Shown piece after piece: positions 1 to 7,941 of a stretch of 64,000 bases of DNA. The stretch's first letter is position 1, and each line of letters begins with the position of its first letter. The notes under the pieces are model-generated. The model made no database searches. It was not told the origin of the DNA and worked only from the letters and a program-made list of their open reading frames with translations. Made by a program: the position numbers and the translations under genes. The stretch is from Nonomuraea polychroma (GTDB lineage Bacteria; Actinomycetota; Actinomycetes; Streptosporangiales; Streptosporangiaceae), in NCBI RefSeq assembly GCF_004011505.1, contig NZ_SAUN01000001.1:6661501-6725500 (forward strand), read 5' to 3'.

Positions 1-235
1 CTCCTCCAGACGACGGCACTCCCTCGCGTGTTTGGGGTCTGCACCCTGCCTCGTCACTACGCTTTCTCCGCCCCGCCGTCCAGACGGCGACGCTCCTGTG
101 CTGTTCGCACGGCCCGCACTCCGGCGGGCGTTCCTTCCGAAGGAACCCGGACCACTCCCGGGCCGCCCGTACCCCGGCCGGCGTCCCCTTCCGAAGGACT
201 CCGGCCGAAGTGCGGTGGGCGGCCCGGGCCGGTGA
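1..235. other. Intergenic stretch with two hairpin repeats
   Basis: No credible gene here. It lies downstream of the sugar-binding lipoprotein gene, whose partners would be expected beyond the left edge. Two short imperfect hairpins share the core CCTTCCGAAGG, near 131-147 (stem GTTCCTT/AAGGAAC) and 184-200. Each is embedded in a similar GC-rich context, so this looks like a small duplicated stem-loop. They could act as mRNA 3' stabilisers or a weak terminator between the binding-protein gene and the transporter genes. There is no T-tract. Short open frames across it overlap on both strands and show no family features. Confidence 0.4.
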
Positions 236-1222
236 TCAGTACTGGCGGGTGGACAGGACCTGCTTGGCCTGGTCCTGGGTGAACGTGGTCTCCTCGGTCA
301 CCACGCGGGGCGGCACCTGCTCGCCCTTGACGACCTTCTTGGCCAGGTCCATCAGCTGCGGGCCGAGCAGCGGGGAGCACTCGACGATGTAGTTGATCTT
401 CCCGTCGGCGAGCGCCTGCATGCCGTCCTTGACGGCGTCGACAGTGATGATCTTGATGTCCTTGCCGGGCACCTTGCCCGCGCCCTCGATGGCCTCGATG
501 GCGCCCAGACCCATGTCGTCGTTGTGCGCGTACAGCACGTCGATGTCCGGCTGGGCCTTCAGGAAGGCCTCCATGACCTCCTTGCCCTTGGCCCGGGTGA
601 AGTCGCCGGTCTGCGAAGCGACGATCTTGAACTTCGACTCCGCACCGATGATCTCCTGGAAGCCCGCCTTGCGGTCGTTGGCCGGGGCCGAGCCCGTCGT
701 GCCCTGCAGCTCGACGATGTTCACCGGGTCAGTGCTGTCCTTGTACTCCTCCACCAGCCACTTACCGGCCTTGCGGCCCTCCTCCACGAAGTCCGAGCCG
801 AGGAAGGTCTTGTAGAGGGAGGTGTCCTTGGAGTCCACGGCGCGGTCGGTCAGGATGACCGGGATCTTCGCGTTCTGCGCCTCCTTGAGCACCGTGTCCC
901 ACCCAGACTCCACCACCGGCGAGAAGGCGATGACGTCCACCTTCTGCTGGATGTAGGAGCGAATGGCCTTGATCTGGTTCTCCTGCTTCTGCTGGGCGTC
1001 GGAGAACTTGAGCTCGATGCCCGCGTTCTTGGCCGCGTCCTGCACGGACTTGGTGTTCGCCGTCCGCCAGCCGCTCTCCGCGCCGACCTGCGAGAAGCCC
1101 ATGGTGATCGTGCTGTCGCCGCCACCGCTCGTGCCGGCAGTAGTGCTGCCGCCACCGCCACAGGCCGCCACCGACATCGCGGCGAGTCCGGCGACCACCA
1201 ACGCCGAGATCCTCTTGAACAC
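236..1222 (-). CDS. Sugar ABC transporter substrate-binding lipoprotein (YtfQ-like)
   Basis: Extracytoplasmic binding protein for a carbohydrate ABC importer, 328 aa. The N-terminus has a signal peptide ending in a lipobox (VAAC, Cys21) followed by a Gly/Ser linker, so it should be membrane-anchored. The body is a periplasmic-binding-protein type 1 fold of the YtfQ/galactofuranose-binding type (GFSQVGAESGWR near the start; YAHNDDMGLGAIEA in the second lobe). Start is GTG with GAAGGGA upstream. A LacI-type operator lies about 20 bp upstream of the start, so repression by the adjacent LacI protein is likely. Its ATPase and permease genes are not in the window and may lie beyond the left edge. 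The pentose/arabinose preference is inferred from the GH51 neighbour. Confidence 0.85.
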   Translation of the reverse strand: MFKRISALVVAGLAAMSVAACGGGGSTTAGTSGGGDSTITMGFSQVGAESGWRTANTKSVQDAAKNAGIELKFSDAQQKQENQIKAIRSYIQQKVDVIAFSPVVESGWDTVLKEAQNAKIPVILTDRAVDSKDTSLYKTFLGSDFVEEGRKAGKWLVEEYKDSTDPVNIVELQGTTGSAPANDRKAGFQEIIGAESKFKIVASQTGDFTRAKGKEVMEAFLKAQPDIDVLYAHNDDMGLGAIEAIEGAGKVPGKDIKIITVDAVKDGMQALADGKINYIVECSPLLGPQLMDLAKKVVKGEQVPPRVVTEETTFTQDQAKQVLSTRQY

Positions 1223-1241
1223 TTGGGGGGTTCCCTTCTGA

Positions 1242-1255
1242 TGTGAACGCTAACA
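1242..1255. promoter_or_regulatory. LacI-type operator upstream of binding-protein gene
   Basis: TGTGAACGCTAACA, whose reverse complement reads TGTTAGCGTTCACA. It is one of four closely related sites in this locus and sits just upstream of the ribosome-binding region of the minus-strand binding-protein gene, a position suited to repression. Confidence 0.7.
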
Positions 1256-1298
1256 GTCCGGGGACCGGACGCCGGCGCCTGCTACCTTCCAGTACGGC

Positions 1299-2318
1299 TC
1301 AGACCCGGACCGTGCTGGCCCGGAGTACGAACGTCGGCGGCACCACGAGCCGCTGCCGCTCCTCGGGACCGCCTTCGAGCTGCCGTACGAGCACCTCGAT
1401 GCTGTGTCTTCCCACCGCGTCGAAGTCCTGCCTGATGGTCGTGAGCGGCGGCGAGAAGTACGCCGACTCGGGGATGTCGTCGAAGCCGACGACGCTCACC
1501 TGGTCGGGCACCCTCACCCCCTGCTCGGTGAACGCCCGCAGCACCCCGAGCGCCATCTGATCGTTGGCGACGAAGACCGCGGTGACGTTCTTCATGCGCG
1601 CCAGGCTGCGGCCCGCCTCGTATCCCGAGCGCGGGCTCCAGTCCCCGGCGAGCGGTTGCGGGGCCTCGCGGCCCGCCTGCTCCAGCGCGGCCCGCCACCC
1701 GGCCACACGGCCCTCGGCCTCCAGCCAGTCGGAGGGGCCGCTGACATGCCAGACCGTCTCGTGGCCCAGCGACAGCAGGTGCTCAGTGGCGAGCCTGCCG
1801 CCCGCGACCTGGTCCACGCAGACCACCGACACATCCCCCGCGTGGCCGCCTTCGACGGCGACGGTGGGAATGCCGAGTGGCAGGTCGGCCAGGGCCTGGG
1901 CGGCCGAGCGCTGCGGCGCGACCACCACGACCCCGTCCACCGCCTGGTCGGCCAGGTAGTCGAGGGCGTCGCGGACGCCGCTCTTGTCGATGGACTTGAG
2001 GCTGACGATGCTGACGAAGTAGCCGGCCGACCTGGCCGCCTGCTCGATTCCGTACACCGTGCTGGCCGGGCCGTACAGCGTGGTGTCGAAGCTGACCACG
2101 CCGAGCGTCCTCGACCTTTTGGTGACCAGGGCGCGGGCGACGAGATTACGGCGGTAGCCGAGCTTGTCGATCGCTTCGAGCACCCGGGTGCGGGTCTCGC
2201 TGCGCACGTTCGGGTGATCGTTGAGCACGCGCGAGACCGTCTGATGCGACACACCGGCCTCCTTGGCCACGTCGGCCATCACCGGTAGGCGGCGCCCCAG
2301 GGTGGGTCCCACTGCCAT
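1299..2318 (-). CDS. LacI-family transcriptional regulator
   Basis: 339-aa repressor with an N-terminal LacI helix-turn-helix (VMADVAKEAGVSHQTVSRVLNDH, about residues 13-35) and hinge, followed by a periplasmic-binding-protein-like sensor domain that binds a sugar effector. ATG start with a strong AGGAAAGGAG. It lies upstream of the minus-strand binding-protein gene and divergent from the secreted GH51 enzyme. Matching palindromes precede all three genes, including its own start, so autoregulation and control of a small arabinoside-use regulon are likely. The ligand (arabinose or an arabino-oligosaccharide) is inferred from context only. Confidence 0.9.
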   Translation of the reverse strand: MAVGPTLGRRLPVMADVAKEAGVSHQTVSRVLNDHPNVRSETRTRVLEAIDKLGYRRNLVARALVTKRSRTLGVVSFDTTLYGPASTVYGIEQAARSAGYFVSIVSLKSIDKSGVRDALDYLADQAVDGVVVVAPQRSAAQALADLPLGIPTVAVEGGHAGDVSVVCVDQVAGGRLATEHLLSLGHETVWHVSGPSDWLEAEGRVAGWRAALEQAGREAPQPLAGDWSPRSGYEAGRSLARMKNVTAVFVANDQMALGVLRAFTEQGVRVPDQVSVVGFDDIPESAYFSPPLTTIRQDFDAVGRHSIEVLVRQLEGGPEERQRLVVPPTFVLRASTVRV

Positions 2319-2343
2319 GCTCCTTTCCTGGCTTGGCCACGAC

Positions 2344-2358
2344 TGTGAACGTTAACAA
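2344..2358. promoter_or_regulatory. LacI-type operator upstream of lacI
   Basis: TGTGAACGTTAACAA, 26 bp upstream of the lacI start. It matches the operators at 1242, 2455 and 2473 and is consistent with autoregulation. Confidence 0.7.
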
Positions 2359-2410
2359 CGGGTCGCGTCAAGGGTCGCAGCATTACGGTCGGGTTACGTG
2401 AGCCGGGCTC

Positions 2411-2439
2411 TTGACGGGGCGGCCGCGCGGTCCTTAACT
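2411..2439 (+). promoter_or_regulatory. Candidate promoter for the GH51 gene
   Basis: TTGACG (2411-2416) followed after 17 bp by TTAACT (2434-2439). The -35 is good and the -10 is weak. The two operator copies immediately downstream (2455-2488) would cover the transcription start, which fits repression. Confidence 0.45.
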
Positions 2440-2454
2440 TGTCGCGAATCGCAG

Positions 2455-2488
2455 TTGTTAACGCTAACTAAATTGTTAGCGCTAACAA
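2455..2488. promoter_or_regulatory. Tandem LacI operators in front of the GH51 gene
   Basis: Two adjacent sites: TTGTTAACGCTAAC (2455-2468) and the perfect 16-bp palindrome TTGTTAGCGCTAACAA (2473-2488). The second lies just before the GAGGAG ribosome-binding site (2494-2499). Central CG symmetry is typical of LacI-family operators. Confidence 0.75.
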
Positions 2489-2510
2489 GACCCGAGGAGC
2501 CCCCCAACTC

Positions 2511-5500
2511 ATGATGCGAATCGCCTTATCCGTCCTGCTCGTGGCGGGCCTGCTGGTGGCACCACCGGCGGCCGCGCTGGCGGATCCCATCCCCGAAGGC
2601 GCGGTCGTCGACCAGTTCGACGGCACCACGCTCGGTGAGGACTGGACGGTCCTGTCGCCCGACAACTCACGCTGGTCGATGTCCGCGAGCGCGCTCCATG
2701 TGGACACCCTGACCGGCGACACCCACCAAGGCACGAACAACGCCAGGAACCTCTTCCTCGTCGACGTCCCCGCGGGCGACTTCGAGGTGGTCACCAAACT
2801 CAGCGCGCCGGTCACGCTCGACTACCAGAGCGCGGGCCTGCTCGCCTGGCAGGACTGGGACAACTATGTACGGGCCGGGCTGGCCCACGTCGGGTTCGCC
2901 GGCGGGCCGGTGATCGAGACGGCCACCGAGGTGGGGGCCGCCTTCACCTCGTCCTTCGCGGCCCGCGCCGGCTCGACCGGCGAGATCATCAAGCTGGCGC
3001 GGACCGGGGACGAGTTCACCTCCTCCTACTGGGACGGCTCGGCGTGGGTGCAGGCGTCCAAGACGACCGCGCGGATCGACGTCAAGCAGCTCGGGCTGTT
3101 CGCACTCTCGGCGCAGAACGGCACGTCCATGCGCGCCGACTTCGACTACATCGCCGTCAAGGCGGCCGAGGGCCGGGCCGTGGTACCGTCGGGCGCGTTC
3201 ACGCTGCGGGCGGCGGCGCTGCCGTACCTGTCGGCCGACAAGTCCGGCGCCGTACGTGCCACGGCGCGGCCGCCGATGGCCGGCCTGGCCGTCACGGCCA
3301 CGGCGAGCGGCGACGGCGTGACGCTCAAGGACGAGGCCACGGGCCAATACCTGCAGGCCACGGAGGACGTGAGGCTGAGCGGGGCGGCATCGGTCTTCCA
3401 GCTCAAGGACGCCGGCGGCGGCAAGGTCACGCTCTCCTCCGGCGGCCGCAACGTCTCCATCAGCGACGGCAAGCTCGTCATGGGGACGGAGGCGACGAAG
3501 TTCCGCGTCGAGGGATATCTGTCGGGCAAGCTCACCGTGGACGCCAAGGCCAAGGGCACCAAGGTCAGCCCGAACCTCTACGGGGTGTTCTACGAGGACA
3601 TCAACCACGCCGCCGACGGCGGGCTCTACGCCGAGCTCGTGCAGAACCGCTCGTTCGAGTTCAACTCCGTCGACGAGCGCTCCTACACGGGCCTGACCGC
3701 GTGGAGCAAGGCCGAGCGCGGCGCCACCGCCACCCTCGCGGTCACCGGCGAAGACCCCCTGAACCCCAACAACCGCAACTACCTGCGGCTCGACGTGACC
3801 GGCGACGGCACGGCGGGCGTGAGCAACGCGGGCTTCAACCGCGGCCTGCCGCTCAAGGCGGGCAAGCGGTACGACCTGTCGTTGTGGGCCAGGCGGGCGC
3901 AGGACGCGCCGCTGACGGTCACGGTCGAGGAAGGGACCACCGTGCTCGGCACCGCGACGCTGCAGGTCAAGGCGGGCGGCTGGGCGAAGTACCAGGCCTC
4001 GTTCACGGCGTCGGCCACCACGGACGCCGGTCGCCTGATCGTCCAGGCCCCCGCCGGGCGGACCGACCTGGACATGGTCTCGCTGTTCCCGCATGACACC
4101 TTCAAGGGTCACGGCATGCGGACGGACCTGGCCAGGATGATCGCCGACCTGAAGCCGCGGTTCCTGCGCTTCCCCGGCGGCTGCGTGACCAACGTCGGCA
4201 CGTACGACCCGTACTCGCTGAACCAGGACCGGCGGCGCATCTACCAGTGGAAGGAGACGATCGGCCCGGTCGAGGAGCGGCCGACGAACTTCAACTTCTG
4301 GGGTTACAACCAGACGTATGGGATCGGCTACTACGAGTACTTCCAGTTCGCCGAGGACATCGGGGCCGAGGCGCTGCCGGTGTTGTCGGTGGGCGTCAAC
4401 GGCTGCGGCGAGAACCGGCCGCTGACCGACGAGGCCAAGCTGGCCAGGTGGGTGCAGGACACGCTCGACCTGATCGAGTTCGCCAACGGGCCGGTCACCT
4501 CCGAGTGGGGCAAGAAGCGGGCCGAGCTCGGGCATCCCAAGCCGTTCGGGCTGGACTACATCGGGCTGGGGAACGAGGAGATCTATCCCGAGTTCTTCAC
4601 GAACTACCCGAAGTTCGCGAACGCTGTCCGGGCCAAGTACCCGGACATCAAGATCATCAGTAACTCCGGGCAGACGTCGGGAGGCGCCTGGTTCGACCGG
4701 ATGTGGCAGTTCGCCCGCGACCAGAAGGCCGACCTGGTCGACGAGCACTACTACAACAACCCCGACTGGTTCCTGACCAACAACCACCGCTACGACTCCT
4801 ATGACCGCAACGGGCCGAAGGTGTTCGTGGGCGAGTACGCCTCGCGCGGCAACACCTTCCACAACGCGCTGGCGGAGGCCTCGTACATGACGGGCCTCGA
4901 GCGCAACTCCGACGTGGTCGAGCTGGCCTCGTACGCACCGCTGCTGGCCAACGTCGACTACGTGGACTGGACGCCCGACCTCATCTGGTTCGACAACGAC
5001 CAGGCGTACGGCTCTCCCAGCTACCACGTGCAGCGGCTCTTCTCCACGAACGTCGGTGACCGAGTGGTGCCGAGCTCGTTCGAGGCCGAGGCGAAGCCGG
5101 AGGAGCACATCAAGGGCGCGGTGGGCCTCGGGGCCTGGCGTACCCAGGTGCGCTACGACGACGTGAAGGTGACCGCGGCGGACGGGACCGTCCTGCTGTC
5201 GGACGACTTCTCGGCGGGCGCGTCCCAGTGGACCCCCGCCCTGGGGACGTGGACCGTGCAGGACGGCGCGTACGCGCAATCCGCCCTGGTCGAGGACGCC
5301 CGGTCCACGGCGGGCTCGGCTGACTGGTCGAACTACACGATGGAGGTGACCGCCCGCAAGACCGGCGGGGCCGAGGGTTTCCTGGTGATGTTCGGCGTGC
5401 GGGACACCGGCACCTTCTACTGGTGGAACGTCGGCGGCTGGAACAACACCCAGTCCGCCATCGAGAAGGCCGTGAACGGCGGCAAGTCCTCGATCGCCAC

Positions 5501-5903
5501 GTCCGCCACCACGGTCGAGACCGGCCGGGACCACCGGCTGAAGATCGAGGTGAGCGGACGCAAGATCACGACCTGGCTGGACGGTCAGAAGGTCAACGAG
5601 TTCGTGGACAGTGGCCGGGTGGAGCCGCTGTACCAGGTGGCGTCCAGGGACGGTGACGCGGTGACGCTCAAGATCGTCAACGCCCAGGACACGGCCGTCC
5701 GCAGCACCGTCGATCTCGGCGAGCTGCGGGTCCGCCCGACGGCCAAGGTCACGTCGCTGACCGGGGCGCCGTCGGACATGAACTCGATCGCGGAGCCGGA
5801 GCGGGTGGCGCCGGTGGAGTGGCGGGCGAACGGGTTCTCCTCGTCCTTCACCTACGACTTCCCCGCCCACTCGGTGACGTTCGTGGAGCTCACGGAACGG
5901 TGA
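2511..5903 (+). CDS. Secreted multidomain GH51 alpha-L-arabinofuranosidase
   Basis: 1130-aa exported enzyme that should release arabinofuranose from arabinoxylan or arabinan. Signal peptide about 1-25. Residues about 30-220 look like a concanavalin-type (DUF1349-like) module, followed by a beta-trefoil-like segment to about 345. The catalytic region begins around 350 (VSPNLYGVFYEDINHAADGG), with a CBM4/9-like insert about 400-525 before the FPGG motif. The acid/base Glu is in GNEE (Glu689) and the nucleophile in VGEYAS (Glu775). A second jelly-roll-like segment (about 885-1040) appears inserted into the usual C-terminal beta domain, making the protein much longer than simple GH51 enzymes. ATG 2511 or 2514 follows GAGGAG. 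Control by the adjacent LacI protein is likely. Confidence 0.9.
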   Translation: MMRIALSVLLVAGLLVAPPAAALADPIPEGAVVDQFDGTTLGEDWTVLSPDNSRWSMSASALHVDTLTGDTHQGTNNARNLFLVDVPAGDFEVVTKLSAPVTLDYQSAGLLAWQDWDNYVRAGLAHVGFAGGPVIETATEVGAAFTSSFAARAGSTGEIIKLARTGDEFTSSYWDGSAWVQASKTTARIDVKQLGLFALSAQNGTSMRADFDYIAVKAAEGRAVVPSGAFTLRAAALPYLSADKSGAVRATARPPMAGLAVTATASGDGVTLKDEATGQYLQATEDVRLSGAASVFQLKDAGGGKVTLSSGGRNVSISDGKLVMGTEATKFRVEGYLSGKLTVDAKAKGTKVSPNLYGVFYEDINHAADGGLYAELVQNRSFEFNSVDERSYTGLTAWSKAERGATATLAVTGEDPLNPNNRNYLRLDVTGDGTAGVSNAGFNRGLPLKAGKRYDLSLWARRAQDAPLTVTVEEGTTVLGTATLQVKAGGWAKYQASFTASATTDAGRLIVQAPAGRTDLDMVSLFPHDTFKGHGMRTDLARMIADLKPRFLRFPGGCVTNVGTYDPYSLNQDRRRIYQWKETIGPVEERPTNFNFWGYNQTYGIGYYEYFQFAEDIGAEALPVLSVGVNGCGENRPLTDEAKLARWVQDTLDLIEFANGPVTSEWGKKRAELGHPKPFGLDYIGLGNEEIYPEFFTNYPKFANAVRAKYPDIKIISNSGQTSGGAWFDRMWQFARDQKADLVDEHYYNNPDWFLTNNHRYDSYDRNGPKVFVGEYASRGNTFHNALAEASYMTGLERNSDVVELASYAPLLANVDYVDWTPDLIWFDNDQAYGSPSYHVQRLFSTNVGDRVVPSSFEAEAKPEEHIKGAVGLGAWRTQVRYDDVKVTAADGTVLLSDDFSAGASQWTPALGTWTVQDGAYAQSALVEDARSTAGSADWSNYTMEVTARKTGGAEGFLVMFGVRDTGTFYWWNVGGWNNTQSAIEKAVNGGKSSIATSATTVETGRDHRLKIEVSGRKITTWLDGQKVNEFVDSGRVEPLYQVASRDGDAVTLKIVNAQDTAVRSTVDLGELRVRPTAKVTSLTGAPSDMNSIAEPERVAPVEWRANGFSSSFTYDFPAHSVTFVELTER

Positions 5904-5911
5904 GACAAGGG

Positions 5912-5940
5912 GCGGCGCCGCTCCAACCGGACGGCGCCGC
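5912..5940. terminator. Bidirectional hairpin terminator
   Basis: GCGGCGCCG (5912-5920) pairs perfectly with CGGCGCCGC (5932-5940) across an 11-nt loop. It lies between the convergent GH51 and metallophosphoesterase genes. No long T-run, as is common in high-GC actinomycetes. Confidence 0.7.
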
Positions 5941-5949
5941 TCCCGCCGA

Positions 5950-6708
5950 TTACTGGATCACCCGGTAGTGGGTGGTCAGGCGGCCGTCGTCGTCGAAGAC
6001 GTGGAAGGCGATCGACGGGGGCACGTCATAGTCGGCGCAGTTTTCCGGTGACGTGCCTCCTTCCTCCCACGGCAGCTTCAGCGTCGAGATGACCCCCGGG
6101 CCGACCAGCAGCGGACGCCCGGCGAAGGTGGTCGCGGCCGCCGTGTGGGCGTGGCCGACCAGGACGGCGGCCACGTTCGGGTGCCGGGCGATCAATGACT
6201 CCAAGGGCTCCGGCCGCCGCAGCATGATGGCGTCCGCGATCGGGCTGTGCAGCGTCACCGGCGGATGGTGGAACGCGACGAACACCGGCAGCTCCCGCTC
6301 CCCCTCCAGCACACCCTCGAGCCAGGCGATCGTCTCATCGTCCAGAAGCCCCGGATTCTGACGGGGCGGAATGGAGGAGTCGCACATCGCGTAGACCGCC
6401 TTGGAGCTGCGAAACACCTGGTTGATCGGCCGGCCGCCGGGGTCGGGCAGGCCGAGCAGCACCCGGCGGAACTCCTCACGCACATCGTGATTGCCGGGAC
6501 CGACCAGGACGGGATGGCGGGAGGTCAGCAGCTTGCGAGCCTCCTCATACTCCTCCGCCACCCCATGGTCGGCGATGTCGCCGGTGACGAGCACCATGTC
6601 GAGGTCCCCGGGCAGGGCGTCGAGATAGCGCATCACGGCGTTGGCGCGATCGACGCTGCCGGGTGTGGCGCCGATGTGGATATCGCTCAGATGGGCGATC
6701 ACGATCAT
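5950..6708 (-). CDS. Calcineurin-like metallophosphoesterase (CpdA/GpdQ-like)
   Basis: 252-aa cytosolic dinuclear-metal phosphodiesterase. The family motifs are in order: D-x-H (Asp9, His11), GDxxD (Asp44), GNHD (73-75), FHHPP and GHAHT near the C-terminus. The layout matches class III cyclic nucleotide phosphodiesterases and glycerophosphodiesterases. The true substrate cannot be told from sequence. ATG start with GGAAGGA 8 nt upstream. Monocistronic and convergent with the GH51 gene. Confidence 0.85.
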   Translation of the reverse strand: MIVIAHLSDIHIGATPGSVDRANAVMRYLDALPGDLDMVLVTGDIADHGVAEEYEEARKLLTSRHPVLVGPGNHDVREEFRRVLLGLPDPGGRPINQVFRSSKAVYAMCDSSIPPRQNPGLLDDETIAWLEGVLEGERELPVFVAFHHPPVTLHSPIADAIMLRRPEPLESLIARHPNVAAVLVGHAHTAAATTFAGRPLLVGPGVISTLKLPWEEGGTSPENCADYDVPPSIAFHVFDDDGRLTTHYRVIQ

Positions 6709-6890
6709 GACTGGAGTCCTTCCCTTATGACAAGCCCTCTCACCGTATGCCGGGCTCCGGACAGACCGTAGATCCAGTTCCGGGCGAAAAGCTCACGACC
6801 AGTTCCGGAGCGGAGAACGCCCTGGCGGGACACGGGCTGGAACTCGGCAGGCCGGCCGGTCGTTCTTCTCCATGAACACCGAGGAGGGAC

Positions 6891-7094
6891 ATGGGCTGGC
6901 ACTACAACAAGTCAATCAAGGTGGGACCGTTCCGGATCAACCTGTCACGGCATGGAGTCGGCCACAGCTTCGGCAACCGGCGTTTCTACGTCACGGCCAC
7001 CCCTGACGGCCGTCGGCACGTGTCCCTGCGCCTGCCCGGCGGCTTCCACGTGGGTAAGACGTTCGGAAAGCGCAAGTACTACAGGCATTACTAA
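6891..7094 (+). CDS. DUF4236 mini-protein, copy 1
   Basis: 67 aa, basic, beginning MGWHYNKSIKVGPFRINLSR, the characteristic DUF4236 opening. This is a short domain of unknown function usually found at the N-terminus of longer proteins. Here it forms the whole protein, rich in Arg, His, Gly and aromatic residues, with no signal or membrane segment. ATG is preceded by GAGGAGGGAC. It is paralogous to the next gene (about 60% identical over the core), so this is a local tandem duplication. Function unknown. Confidence 0.75.
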   Translation: MGWHYNKSIKVGPFRINLSRHGVGHSFGNRRFYVTATPDGRRHVSLRLPGGFHVGKTFGKRKYYRHY

Positions 7095-7159
7095 ACCCGA
7101 TATATCGCGCTTTGTCGGGGTAGCAGAGGCTCACTCGCGAATCTCATAGGAGGAATGCG

Positions 7160-7348
7160 ATGGGCTGGAGCTACCGAAAGTCGATCAAGCTCGGGCCGTT
7201 CCGGCTGAACCTGTCCCGCGGCGGAGTGGGACACAGCTGGGGCAACCGGCTGTTCCGGGTGACGCGGACGGCGGACGGCCGCCGTACGTTGTCGGTCAAC
7301 CTGCCCGGCGGCTTGCACTGGCGCAAGACCCTCGGCGGTCGCCACTGA
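7160..7348 (+). CDS. DUF4236 mini-protein, copy 2
   Basis: 62 aa (MGWSYRKSIKLGPFRLNLSR...), tandem paralogue of the gene at 6891. Shared blocks include the opening, GVGHS-GNR, the DGRR turn and LPGG. The 65-bp gap has an AGGAGG ribosome-binding site, so the pair may be one transcript ending at the strong hairpin at 7364. Function unknown. Confidence 0.75.
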   Translation: MGWSYRKSIKLGPFRLNLSRGGVGHSWGNRLFRVTRTADGRRTLSVNLPGGLHWRKTLGGRH

Positions 7349-7363
7349 CCGCTCCCTATAGAA

Positions 7364-7393
7364 ACGGGCCGGAGGTGAAGACCTCCGGCCCGT
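7364..7393 (+). terminator. Intrinsic terminator after the DUF4236 pair
   Basis: A perfect 13-bp stem (7364-7376 with 7381-7393) around a GAAG loop, followed by CCCCTTT. It defines the end of the DUF4236 transcript. Confidence 0.85.
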
Positions 7394-7448
7394 CCCCTTT
7401 CCCACACCCTCCGGTGCCGTCAGAGTGAGGAATGAGCAGGGCCGGCTG

Positions 7449-7473
7449 AAAGTGCTCATTTGGTGAGCACTTT
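7449..7473. promoter_or_regulatory. Operator-like inverted repeat upstream of VOC gene
   Basis: AAAGTGCTCA (7449-7458), 5-nt spacer, TGAGCACTTT (7464-7473): a perfect 10-bp inverted repeat in an AT-richer patch 46 bp before the VOC gene. It has no terminator context, so a repressor or activator site is the better reading. No regulator gene is adjacent. Confidence 0.5.
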
Positions 7474-7518
7474 GGCAGGGAGAATCGCAGTATCAGGAAC
7501 CGGAGAAGGGACACCGAC

Positions 7519-7929
7519 ATGCTGCGGGGATTCGCGACGCTCAACTTCTACGCGGCCGACTTCGAGGCGGCCAAGAGCTGGTACGCCGAGCTGCTCGGCG
7601 CCGAGCCGTACTACGACATCCCGGGCGCGTACGCCGAGTTCCGCCTCGGCGACTACCAGCACGAGCTCGGTCTGATCAACAGCCGCTTCGCCCCCGAGGG
7701 CGCGACGCACGGGCCCGCGGGCTCGATCATGTACTGGCACGTGGACGACCTGCAGGCCGCGTTCGACCGGCTGCTCAGCATGGGGGCCAAGGAATACCAG
7801 CCGATCACCGAACAGGGCGAGGGCAAGGGCTTCGTGACCGCGTCGGTGGTGGACCCGTTCGGCAACATCCTCGGCATCATGCGGAACCCGCACTACCTCG
7901 AGGTGCTGACCGGCAAGCGGCCGGTCTGA
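7519..7929 (+). CDS. VOC-family (glyoxalase/dioxygenase superfamily) protein
   Basis: 136 aa, one vicinal-oxygen-chelate fold made of two beta-alpha-beta-beta-beta halves: LNFYAADFEAAKSWYAELLG at the start and MYWHVDDLQAAFDRLLSMGAK in the middle, ending VVDPFGNILGIMRNPHY. The size suits a stand-alone single-domain VOC protein that dimerises. Metal ligands and substrate cannot be assigned. ATG start with GAAGGGA upstream. The next gene starts 13 bp downstream, so co-transcription is likely. Confidence 0.85.
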   Translation: MLRGFATLNFYAADFEAAKSWYAELLGAEPYYDIPGAYAEFRLGDYQHELGLINSRFAPEGATHGPAGSIMYWHVDDLQAAFDRLLSMGAKEYQPITEQGEGKGFVTASVVDPFGNILGIMRNPHYLEVLTGKRPV

Positions 7930-7941
7930 CATCCTGGACCC

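Noticed and set aside
2667..5870. 1067-aa minus-strand ORF opposite the GH51 gene
   Set aside because: Arg/Val/Gly-rich shadow with no family motif. The plus-strand frame carries the GH51 signatures.
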